Positions 1 through 5,633 of a DNA stretch of 5,703 nt are shown here, piece by piece. The stretch lies in NCBI GenBank assembly GCA_003489505.1, contig DNMA01000088.1:1-5703 (forward strand), read 5' to 3'. The first letter of the stretch is position 1, and each line of letters opens with the position of its first letter. This DNA is from Legionellales bacterium. Its GTDB lineage: Bacteria; Pseudomonadota; Gammaproteobacteria; Legionellales; Legionellaceae. The notes under the pieces are model-generated. The model had not been told where the DNA came from, did not search any database, and saw only the letters and a program-made list of their open reading frames with translations. Made by a program: the position numbers and the translations under genes.

Positions 1-921
<921 letters not shown>

Positions 922-937
922 TTTTGTTTGTATTAGG

Positions 938-983
938 TATTTTTCTTTGAAGGCAAGACGAGATATAACCTTAAAGAAAAATA
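938..983 (-). promoter_or_regulatory. 15-bp stem-loop just upstream of rns
   Basis: Bases 938-948 pair perfectly with 973-983 (11 bp), and 950-953 (aagg) pair with 969-972 (cctt), with one bulged G at 949 and a 15-base loop at 954-968. It lies between nad4L and rns, about 17 bases before the inferred 5' end of the rRNA. The pairing is seen directly. A role in releasing the rRNA 5' end or ending the nad4L transcript is inference. Some chance pairing is expected in such A+T-rich DNA, but a stem this long with an AAGG/CCTT core is notable. Confidence 0.6.
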
Positions 984-1000
984 ATATATTATAATATATT
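983..1000. repeat. 18-bp perfect A/T palindrome in the rns-nad4L spacer
   Basis: The 18 bases are their own reverse complement. They can also be read as part of two tandem copies of ataatatatt (981-990 and 991-1000). The palindrome directly abuts the larger stem-loop upstream of rns. It could be a promoter, a processing site or a simple low-complexity spacer; sequence alone does not decide. Confidence 0.55.
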
Positions 1001-1031
1001 TTTAGATATTACTCTTTAACAATAAAAGTAA

Positions 1032-1334
1032 TTATCCTTTGATTAAATTAATAAATTCAACGGCAACAGTTCCACGTACTCGGTAATACACCACAAGAAG
1101 GGCTAATCCGATTGCAGATTCCGCTGCTGCAACAGTCAATGCGAATAGAGCAAAGACCTGTCCTAAAATATCATCCAGTGCAACTGAAAAGAAAAGAAAG
1201 TTTAAGTTCACTGAAAGTAACATTAATTCAATAGACATTAACATTACCAGAATATTTTTTCGATTGAAAAAGATTCCCCAAATTCCAATCAAAAATAATG
1301 TAAAAGATACGATTAAATATTTTACAAGGTCCAT
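1032..1334 (-). CDS. nad4L: NADH dehydrogenase subunit 4L (complex I)
   Basis: This encodes a 100-residue membrane subunit of respiratory complex I (homologue of bacterial NuoK), which helps carry protons across the inner mitochondrial membrane. Three hydrophobic segments are visible at about residues 4-23, 28-50 and 58-83. The two membrane glutamates typical of NuoK are present at E36 (in MSIELMLL) and E72 (in [11 protein letters not shown]), the same numbers as in the E. coli protein. The frame is open further upstream to 1415, but that would run into trnI and add 27 unconserved residues. The start at 1334 (MDLVKYL) gives exactly the family's usual length. Stop is TAA. It lies 74 bp downstream of trnI and about 110 bp upstream of rns on the same strand, so it was probably released from a common precursor. 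Confidence 0.96.
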   Translation of the reverse strand: MDLVKYLIVSFTLFLIGIWGIFFNRKNILVMLMSIELMLLSVNLNFLFFSVALDDILGQVFALFALTVAAAESAIGLALLVVYYRVRGTVAVEFINLIKG

Positions 1335-1408
1335 AAAAAGATAAATAAAGTTTCTGTTTGCATTGCACGTAAATAATAAGGAAATAGACTGTATAACTAC
1401 AATACATA

Positions 1409-1482
1409 TGGGCAAGAAGGGACTTGAACCCCTGACTTTACGCTTATCAGGCGTATACTCTTACCAACTGAGTTACCTGCCC
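1409..1482 (-). tRNA. trnI(gau): tRNA-Ile (anticodon GAU)
   Basis: A full cloverleaf on the minus strand: 7-bp acceptor stem GGGCAGG/CTTGCCC (one G-T pair), D stem ACTC/GAGT, anticodon stem TACGC/GCGTA with loop CTGATAA, T stem AGGGG/CCCTT with loop TTCAAGT, discriminator A at 1409. The anticodon GAT reads AUC and AUU. No CCA is encoded. It lies between nad2 and nad4L, where its excision would separate the two mRNAs. Confidence 0.97.
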
Positions 1483-1503
1483 ATCTATGTCCTTAAAAAG
1501 GTA

Positions 1504-1544
1504 CTTGTGCCTTTACGCTCGTTATCAAAGGGCAAGTGCACAAG
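1504..1544. promoter_or_regulatory. Stem-loop spanning the nad2 stop codon
   Basis: cttgtgc (1504-1510) is a perfect reverse complement of gcacaag (1538-1544); the stem can continue as cttt (1511-1514) with aaag (1527-1530) if seven bases bulge out. The arms lie on either side of the nad2 stop (1525-1527), so one arm is inside the last codons of the gene. It may mark or protect the 3' end of nad2 mRNA ahead of trnI; that role is inference. Confidence 0.5.
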
Positions 1545-3093
1545 CAACCTTATAACTTGCTACATATAATGGAGTTGGATATACCATAAATAGAAGCAGG
1601 AATAAGAAACATAATGCAAGACAATATGCCGCAGCCTGTGAAGGTCGTGCAAGTGTTACCCATGTTTTTGGGTTTTCAAAATACATAATTTTAACCACAC
1701 GAATGTAATAGAAACAACTCACGGCACTTGTTAAAATTCCGATAATTGCAAGATTATATTGTGTGACACTCATAGCAGTCCAAAAAACAGCAGCTTTTGC
1801 ATAAAATCCAGCAAGAGGTGGAATTCCAGCAATTGAAAATAACGCACTTGCAAATGTCAATGCAAGCAATGGATGCGTTTTTCCAAGTCGTGCAAAGTCT
1901 GTTGTATACTTGAATCGTTCAACATCATGAAAACCTTCGCGATGTACTGGAATAAGTAAAATTCCAAAGATCAACGCTGTTGTAATCATGTAGATGACTA
2001 AGTAAATAATAACAGATTGAAGTCCCTCTAATGTACCACAACAAATTCCAACTAGGATGTATCCAGTGTGCCCAATTGAACTATAAGCTAACAGTCGCTT
2101 AATGCGGGCTTGTGTTAATCCAGCGAAACTTGCCAAGATCATAGAAGCGGCACTACAGAAAAATAAGAATGCTTGCCAATCTGGAAGAAAATCAAAGAAA
2201 CTTTGATATAGTAAACGCGAAATAACAAAGAAAAAGCTTGCTTTAGGTGCAATTGAAAAGTATGCAGTTACTGGAAGTGGAGCTCCTTCATAAACATCAG
2301 GTGACCACATATGGAATGGTACCGCAGTTACTTTGAAGAGTAAACCAATTAAAAGGAAAAGCATTCCCAATTCGCATCCACGCCATTCAGTTGCATTAAA
2401 AACGTTACCATCAAAATTTTCTCCGCATCGTAATAATTGTGCAAGAGCATCAAATTCTAATGTTCCTGTAAATCCGTAAATTAATGAACATCCAAACAGT
2501 AAAAGACCAGATGAGAAAGCACCCAATAAAAAGTATTTAATACCAGCTTCAGTCGAGAATTCTGAATCACGACGAAATGCAGCTAATACATAAAAACATA
2601 AACTTTGAAATTCCAAAGTTAAGTAAAGTGCTAACAAATCCCCAGCCGAGATAAAACATAACATCCCAATTGTTGATAATAAAATCAAAATTGGAAATTC
2701 AAATGAATTAATTGATTGACGTCGTAGAAAATCTTGAAATAAAAACAATGTAACCATTGTTCCTACTAGAATCAACACTTTAAAAAATGTTGTTCCCGAG
2801 TCAACAATAAAACTATTTGATAAAACTGTTGAATGTGTCCACGGATTTGATAAAATTAAAACAATTGTCCAGGCCAACGATAGTTGTACGAGCCAACTCA
2901 TTTGAGAAATTAAAACTGGATAATTGTTTGCGCGAGATGTTGATAAAACAACACCATAAACAATCAGCCCAAGACTGCAAATGACAAGAAATAATTCTGG
3001 AAGAACCACTTTAAGATCATTTTCAAAAAAGACAGATTGAAATGAGAGGTTCGCACTCCCCTCCGAAAAAGGCCAAGAAATATCAAAATTCAT
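1525..3093 (-). CDS. nad2: NADH dehydrogenase subunit 2 (complex I)
   Basis: This encodes a 522-residue polytopic subunit of complex I, a homologue of bacterial NuoN and a member of the antiporter-like proton-pumping subunits of the inner membrane. About 14 hydrophobic segments can be picked out. Charged membrane residues fall in the expected family order: E161 (TLEFQSLCFYVLAAF), K186 (GIKYFLLGAFSSG), K254 (FKVTAVPFHMWSPDVYEG), K284 (IAPKASFFF) and K433 (GIPPLAGFYAK). Their spacing matches E. coli NuoN E133, K158, K217, K247 and K395 apart from a roughly 9-residue insertion in the loop near residues 222-240. The segment RIKRLLAYSSIGHTGY (330-345) is also typical. The start at 3093 (MNFDISWPFSE) lies 67 bp after trnR. 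The stop is TGA, immediately followed in frame by TAA. Since the protein has many TGG-coded Trp and no internal TGA, the standard code is supported. Confidence 0.97.
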   Translation of the reverse strand: MNFDISWPFSEGSANLSFQSVFFENDLKVVLPELFLVICSLGLIVYGVVLSTSRANNYPVLISQMSWLVQLSLAWTIVLILSNPWTHSTVLSNSFIVDSGTTFFKVLILVGTMVTLFLFQDFLRRQSINSFEFPILILLSTIGMLCFISAGDLLALYLTLEFQSLCFYVLAAFRRDSEFSTEAGIKYFLLGAFSSGLLLFGCSLIYGFTGTLEFDALAQLLRCGENFDGNVFNATEWRGCELGMLFLLIGLLFKVTAVPFHMWSPDVYEGAPLPVTAYFSIAPKASFFFVISRLLYQSFFDFLPDWQAFLFFCSAASMILASFAGLTQARIKRLLAYSSIGHTGYILVGICCGTLEGLQSVIIYLVIYMITTALIFGILLIPVHREGFHDVERFKYTTDFARLGKTHPLLALTFASALFSIAGIPPLAGFYAKAAVFWTAMSVTQYNLAIIGILTSAVSCFYYIRVVKIMYFENPKTWVTLARPSQAAAYCLALCFLFLLLFMVYPTPLYVASYKVACALAL

Positions 3094-3132
3094 AAAAATA
3101 ATTGTATATAAAAACCTTTGAAAAGCTTTTGA

Positions 3133-3154
3133 CGACTATGTCTATCTATAGTCG
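3133..3154. promoter_or_regulatory. Stem-loop in the trnR-nad2 spacer
   Basis: cgactat (3133-3139) pairs perfectly with atagtcg (3148-3154) around an 8-base loop. It sits in the would-be 5' leader of nad2, 40 bases ahead of its start codon. A perfect 10-base palindrome, aaaagctttt (3121-3130), lies next to it. The pairing is seen directly; function is unknown. Confidence 0.5.
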
Positions 3155-3160
3155 ATAAGA

Positions 3161-3235
3161 TGCATCCTGCGGGATTCGAACCTGCGACCTGCAACTTAGA
3201 AGGTTGTTGCTCTATTCCAACTGAGCTAAGAATGC
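3161..3235 (-). tRNA. trnR(ucu): tRNA-Arg (anticodon UCU)
   Basis: Cloverleaf on the minus strand: acceptor GCATTCT/AGGATGC (one T-G pair), D stem GCTC/GAGC, anticodon loop CTTCTAA (TCT, reading AGA/AGG), T loop TTCGAAT, discriminator A at 3161. Two stem positions are A-C mismatches: the outermost pair of the anticodon stem (A at 3207, C at 3191) and the middle pair of the T stem (A at 3183, C at 3171). Both would become A-U if the C were edited to U. Its first three bases (3233-3235) are shared with the 3' end of trnL(uaa) just upstream in transcription. It is probably functional, since all loops and the acceptor stem are intact. Confidence 0.94.
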
Positions 3236-3314
3236 TCACTATCGGACTTGAACCGATACTCCCAAAGGGAACAGATTTTAAGTCTGTCGTGTTTACCGAT
3301 TTCACCAAGCGAGC
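3233..3314 (-). tRNA. trnL(uaa): tRNA-Leu (anticodon UAA)
   Basis: Class II cloverleaf on the minus strand: acceptor GCTCGCT/AGTGAGC (one G-T pair), D arm GTGAAATCGGTAAACAC, anticodon stem ACAGA/TCTGT with loop CTTAAAA (anticodon TAA), a long variable arm with CCC-TTT-GGG, T stem ATCGG/CCGAT with loop TTCAAGT. The discriminator A is at 3233, so the gene overlaps trnR by the three bases 3233-3235. A diverged sister copy with anticodon CAA lies on the opposite strand at the right edge of the window. Confidence 0.97.
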
Positions 3315-3351
3315 ATGAATCTTATTATATCAACCCCACCTGTATTCAAAA

Positions 3352-3386
3352 TACGGCTGTTTACATATTTCAGTGCAACAGCCGTA
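3352..3386 (-). terminator. 10-bp G+C-containing stem-loop downstream of atp4
   Basis: tacggctgtt (3352-3361) is a perfect reverse complement of aacagccgta (3377-3386), with a 15-base loop. On the minus strand it follows the atp4 stop codon by about 31 bases and is itself followed by TTTT, so it looks like a terminator-type or mRNA 3'-end hairpin between atp4 and trnL(uaa). A smaller alternative hairpin, gtatt-caa-aatac (3342-3354), overlaps its outer edge. It is the most G+C-rich stem in any spacer here, so chance pairing is unlikely. Whether it ends transcription or protects the mRNA end is unknown. Confidence 0.6.
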
Positions 3387-3417
3387 CTTAAATAGAGACT
3401 TCATGAATTTTATATAA

Positions 3418-3972
3418 TTAAGAATTCTGAAGACGTGTTAAAGCTTGACGAAGAAGTGCACGATTCCAAGATGAACCTTGTTTCGATTTTTGAAGTTTCA
3501 AAAGAACACGAGCTACTTGCGATTGTGCCATTCGTGATTGCCATTCCATTTGTAATGGCCCCGAAGCTTGAGCTAGTGTTGACAATTTTTTGCTCATATC
3601 TTGAGCGATAACAGATTGAAGAGTTTTGTTTCCAGTTACACATGCATTTTGAACCTGAGAGGCTGTAAATGCTGCTAAACTCTGTAGAGCTCCACTTAAT
3701 GAACCTACTTTTTTGTGTTCCTGTAAAAGTTCTTCAAGCGCAGTCTTCTTTAAAACTGAAAAAGATTCCAGCTCTTGTTGAATTCCCTGGCTTCTTTCAT
3801 CCAAAGATTCTTGTATTGTTTGCCCAAAATAACGGTATACAAAATATACAAAAGCAAAAAATGTTAAAGCTACTAAAATTTCCTCATTATAAATAATGAT
3901 ATGCTTTGAGCTTAAAACACAAAATGCTAAAAAACCAAAAATATAAGGGCGAAGTTTTTCATTCGTCATCAT
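3418..3972 (-). CDS. atp4: ATP synthase Fo subunit b-like (Atp4/Ymf39)
   Basis: This encodes 184 residues of a peripheral-stalk subunit of mitochondrial ATP synthase, the counterpart of bacterial subunit b, which holds the F1 head still against the membrane rotor. The N-terminus is hydrophobic at about residues 9-22 and 31-48, the second followed by the typical YFGQTIQESLDERSQGIQQE. The rest is a charged, Gln/Lys/Glu-rich, largely helical tail expected to form the stalk (about 50-180). Length fits the family in plants and algae (roughly 180-200). Two Met codons stand together at the start (3972 and 3969), and either could be used. Stop is TAA. It follows atp8 by 63 bp, so two genes of one complex lie in tandem. 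The call rests on the N-terminal pattern, since this family is poorly conserved elsewhere. Confidence 0.92.
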   Translation of the reverse strand: MMTNEKLRPYIFGFLAFCVLSSKHIIIYNEEILVALTFFAFVYFVYRYFGQTIQESLDERSQGIQQELESFSVLKKTALEELLQEHKKVGSLSGALQSLAAFTASQVQNACVTGNKTLQSVIAQDMSKKLSTLAQASGPLQMEWQSRMAQSQVARVLLKLQKSKQGSSWNRALLRQALTRLQNS

Positions 3973-4002
3973 AAAAATATCAACTTTTTTAAAATATTTG
4001 AG

Positions 4003-4024
4003 ATAGTATATATATCTATACTAT
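4003..4024. promoter_or_regulatory. Stem-loop in the atp8-atp4 spacer
   Basis: atagtata (4003-4010) pairs perfectly with tatactat (4017-4024) around a 6-base loop. It lies 11 bases past the atp8 stop and 30 bases before the atp4 start in the direction of transcription. No tRNA separates these two genes, so the hairpin may be the processing or 3'-end mark here. The stem is mostly A/T, so chance is a serious alternative. Confidence 0.45.
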
Positions 4025-4035
4025 AATAACACGAA

Positions 4036-4506
4036 TTAGCGTGCTTTTGACTTAGCGAATTGAGATAATTGAGCTAAAAAAACACTTGAACGTAATGTCG
4101 TGTTAGGTTTTGGAAATGTTAACGACACTCCCAAATTACGAGATAGCGATTGCTCTCCAATTGATGTTAAATACGATGCATTCGCAGCTTTCCACTGTTT
4201 TGCATTAGTTTCTTTCAAAACACCATCAACCCAGTTTGTTGTTTTTTCAAGAGTTGTCTGAATAAGTTGTTTTGATGTTGAAACTCCAGTATCTAATACT
4301 GTTGAAACACTATCTCCAACTTTTGTTTTTTCTTCATGTAATACAGAAACTCCTTGAGTTGATCCACGAAGTTTTTGCTCACGTAATTTAAAAATTCGAC
4401 CAAATTTTGGAAGAATGAATTTTACGGCAACTCCATAAAACCCAAGATAGAAAAAACAAAGCCAAAAAAATTGAGAAAAGAATGTTACTTTATCTAATTG
4501 AGGCAT
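4036..4506 (-). CDS. atp8: ATP synthase Fo subunit 8
   Basis: This encodes 156 residues of a small membrane subunit of mitochondrial ATP synthase, needed for assembly of the Fo sector. The diagnostic start MPQLDKVTFFSQFFWL is followed by a single membrane segment (about residues 8-32) and a basic stretch, KFILPKFGRIFKLREQK. The remaining C-terminal two-thirds is hydrophilic and not recognisable, as is usual for the longer plant and algal versions. The start at 4506 is fixed by the MPQLD motif, 65 bp after trnY. Stop is TAA, and atp4 follows on the same strand. The long Ser/Thr-rich tail is where the family varies most, so it gives little functional information. Confidence 0.95.
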   Translation of the reverse strand: MPQLDKVTFFSQFFWLCFFYLGFYGVAVKFILPKFGRIFKLREQKLRGSTQGVSVLHEEKTKVGDSVSTVLDTGVSTSKQLIQTTLEKTTNWVDGVLKETNAKQWKAANASYLTSIGEQSLSRNLGVSLTFPKPNTTLRSSVFLAQLSQFAKSKAR

Positions 4507-4530
4507 AATAAAATTTTTTATTTTAATGGC

Positions 4531-4572
4531 GTTTTTTGAACGTTTATACGCTCCAAAAACACTCTAGTGTTT
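4531..4572. promoter_or_regulatory. Two alternative stem-loops in the trnY-atp8 spacer
   Basis: Bases 4531-4560 fold into a hairpin of 11 pairs and two mismatches (gttttttgaacgt against acgctccaaaaac, loop 4544-4547). Bases 4557-4572 fold into a second, perfect 6-bp hairpin (aaacac-tcta-gtgttt) that ends on the trnY discriminator base. They share 4557-4560, so only one can form at a time. They lie between the tRNA 3' end and atp8. A link to tRNA 3' processing or to the atp8 leader is inference. Confidence 0.45.
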
Positions 4573-4655
4573 GGGAAAAGTAGGATTCGAACCTACGTAG
4601 AAGAACCTTCAACAGATTTACAGTCTGCCGCCTTTAACCACTCAGCCACTTTCCC
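4572..4655 (-). tRNA. trnY(gua): tRNA-Tyr (anticodon GUA)
   Basis: Class II cloverleaf on the minus strand: acceptor GGGAAAG/TTTTCCC, D arm GCTGAGTGGTTAAAGGC, anticodon stem GCAGA/TCTGT with loop CTGTAAA (GTA), a long variable arm (GAAGGTTCTTC), T stem GTAGG/CCTAC with loop TTCGAAT, discriminator A at 4572. The bacterial-type long variable arm is retained. It lies between nad9 and atp8, and its removal would separate their mRNAs. Confidence 0.97.
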
Positions 4656-4717
4656 GAAGTTGGACAACGGAAACCAAGAAAGTTTAAAACGGTGACCAAC
4701 GTCATTCAATAAAAGCT

Positions 4718-5293
4718 TTACTTCGTGCTTTTGTCTAATGGTTCCCATGGACTCGCAAAATCAAATGAACGAAATTCCTGTGGTAATTCTAAAGGCTCAG
4801 AAATAACACGTTTTTCAGTTGCGTCATAACGAACTTCAGTATAACCAGTTAAAGGAAAGTCTTTTCGAAGTGGATGACCTTGAAATCCATAGTCCGTAAG
4901 AATACGGCGTAAATCTGGATGTCCAGTGAAGAAAACCCCAAACATATCCCATGTTTCACGTTCCCACCAAGCCGCACACGGGTATACCCCAGTAACGGAC
5001 TCAATGCTTGTTAATCCATCAACCTCAGTTTTTAGACGAACACGGGCATTTAAATCAACACTCAGTAAGTTATATACAACAGTAAATCGATTTTTACGAT
5101 CTGGGTAATCAACTGCAGTCATGTCAATTAATTGTGAACAACGTGTTAAAGAGTTCTTTTTCAAGAAATAACACATTGGTACAACATAATCTGAATCAAT
5201 CGTAATCATCAACTCATTGTTAATAATTTCACACGATTTTACCCATTTTGGTACTGTTTTTAAGATAATTTTTGCAAAGTTTTCCGACATCAT
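4718..5293 (-). CDS. nad9: NADH dehydrogenase subunit 9 (complex I, 30 kDa subunit)
   Basis: This encodes 191 residues of the 30 kDa peripheral-arm subunit of complex I (homologue of bacterial NuoC), a soluble matrix-side protein near the quinone site. The family signature is clear: ERETWDMFGVFFTGHPDLRR (residues 111-130) continues into ILTDYGFQGHPLRKDFPLTG (131-150). The C-terminus PLELPQEFRSFDFASPWE is also typical. The frame stays open to 5410, but that would translate through trnE. The start at MMSENFAK (5293, or the adjacent Met at 5290) gives the usual length of about 190. Stop is TAA, 62 bp before trnY. Green algae of the Chlamydomonas type lack a mitochondrial nad9, so its presence argues for a gene-rich mitochondrial genome. 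Confidence 0.97.
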   Translation of the reverse strand: MMSENFAKIILKTVPKWVKSCEIINNELMITIDSDYVVPMCYFLKKNSLTRCSQLIDMTAVDYPDRKNRFTVVYNLLSVDLNARVRLKTEVDGLTSIESVTGVYPCAAWWERETWDMFGVFFTGHPDLRRILTDYGFQGHPLRKDFPLTGYTEVRYDATEKRVISEPLELPQEFRSFDFASPWEPLDKSTK

Positions 5294-5314
5294 CAAAAAA
5301 TATTTGTTTTTTCT

Positions 5315-5343
5315 GTTTAAGAGTAATAAATATCTCCTTAAAC
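5315..5343. promoter_or_regulatory. Stem-loop in the trnE-nad9 spacer
   Basis: gtttaag (5315-5321) pairs perfectly with cttaaac (5337-5343) around a 15-base loop, which can gain two more pairs (ag with ct). It lies in the expected 5' leader of nad9, 21 bases before the start codon. It resembles the hairpins found in the other spacers; function unknown. Confidence 0.45.
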
Positions 5344-5352
5344 ATTTTTTGG

Positions 5353-5424
5353 TATCCCTTACGGGAATTGAACCCGTGTTTCCGCCTTGAAAAAGCGAGG
5401 TCCTAACCACTAGACGAAAGGGAC
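5353..5424 (-). tRNA. trnE(uuc): tRNA-Glu (anticodon UUC)
   Basis: Cloverleaf on the minus strand close to bacterial tRNA-Glu: acceptor GTCCCTT/AAGGGAT (G-T first pair), D arm GTCTAGTGGTTAGGAC, anticodon stem TCGCT/GGCGG (two G-T pairs) with loop TTTTCAA (TTC), T stem ACGGG/CCCGT with loop TTCAATT, discriminator A at 5353. The next three bases (5352-5350) happen to read CCA, which could be an encoded tail or chance. It lies between trnW and nad9. Confidence 0.96.
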
Positions 5425-5454
5425 AAAGGAATACATAAGAATGATAAAAAAGGT

Positions 5455-5527
5455 CAGGGGAAAAGGGATTCGAACCCTTAACCTGTGGTTTTGGAGACCA
5501 ATATTCTACCGTTGAAACTATTCCCCT
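5455..5527 (-). tRNA. trnW(cca): tRNA-Trp (anticodon CCA)
   Basis: Cloverleaf on the minus strand: acceptor AGGGGAA/TTCCCCT, D stem GTTT/GAAT with wobble pairs, anticodon loop CTCCAAA (CCA), T stem AAGGG/CCCTT with loop TTCGAAT, discriminator G at 5455 as in E. coli tRNA-Trp. The outermost anticodon-stem pair is a T-C mismatch. The CCA anticodon reads only UGG, in agreement with TGA being a stop in nad2. It is the first minus-strand gene seen after the strand switch. Confidence 0.96.
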
Positions 5528-5554
5528 TTGTGAATATTAAGTAAACTATATTTC
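5528..5554. promoter_or_regulatory. 27-bp divergent spacer between trnW and trnC
   Basis: This is the only strand switch in the window: trnW is read leftwards and trnC rightwards from its two ends. The spacer is A+T-rich (ttgtgaatattaag, then taaactatatttc) with no recognisable motif that I can name. If transcription starts near each 5' end, this must hold or lie close to two opposing start sites; otherwise one or both tRNAs are cut from longer transcripts. Promoter status is inference. Confidence 0.3.
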
Positions 5555-5625
5555 GGTTGGATAACATAATGGTAATGTATGAGATTGCAAATCTTAGAAT
5601 GGCGGTTCAAGTCCGCCTCTAACCT
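5555..5625 (+). tRNA. trnC(gca): tRNA-Cys (anticodon GCA)
   Basis: Cloverleaf on the plus strand: acceptor GGTTGGA/TCTAACC (one G-T pair), D stem ACAT/ATGT, anticodon stem TGAGA/TCTTA with loop TTGCAAA (GCA), T stem GGCGG/CCGCC with loop TTCAAGT, discriminator T at 5625, as in bacterial tRNA-Cys. It is followed after 8 bp by trnL(caa) on the same strand. Confidence 0.96.
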
Positions 5626-5633
5626 ATGAATAT

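Noticed and set aside
1335..1415. N-terminal extension of nad4L to a Met at 1415
   Set aside because: It overlaps the 3' end of trnI and has no family resemblance; the Met at 1334 gives exactly 100 residues with E36 and E72 in the standard places.
1363..1569. Plus-strand 68-codon open frame
   Set aside because: It is antisense to trnI and to the nad2 3' end.
3090..3308. Minus-strand 72-codon open frame
   Set aside because: It runs through trnL(uaa) and trnR(ucu) and is explained by translated tRNA sequence.
3410..3896. Open frames in other frames over atp4 (minus 3410-3643, plus 3669-3896)
   Set aside because: They are shadows of atp4, low-complexity and without recognisable motifs.
4656..4717. 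Possible hairpin gttgg/ccaac in the nad9-trnY spacer
   Set aside because: It has only a five-pair outer stem with a long, poorly paired interior; too weak to list as a feature.
4926..5108. Plus-strand 60-codon open frame
   Set aside because: It is antisense to the conserved core of nad9.
5331..5340. Shine-Dalgarno-like TAAGGAGATA on the minus strand upstream of nad9
   Set aside because: It lies almost 40 bases before the nad9 start, too far to act as a ribosome site, is partly inside a hairpin arm, and no similar motif precedes the other genes.
5294..5410. N-terminal extension of nad9 up to 5410
   Set aside because: It would translate through trnE; the Met pair at 5293/5290 gives the normal family length.
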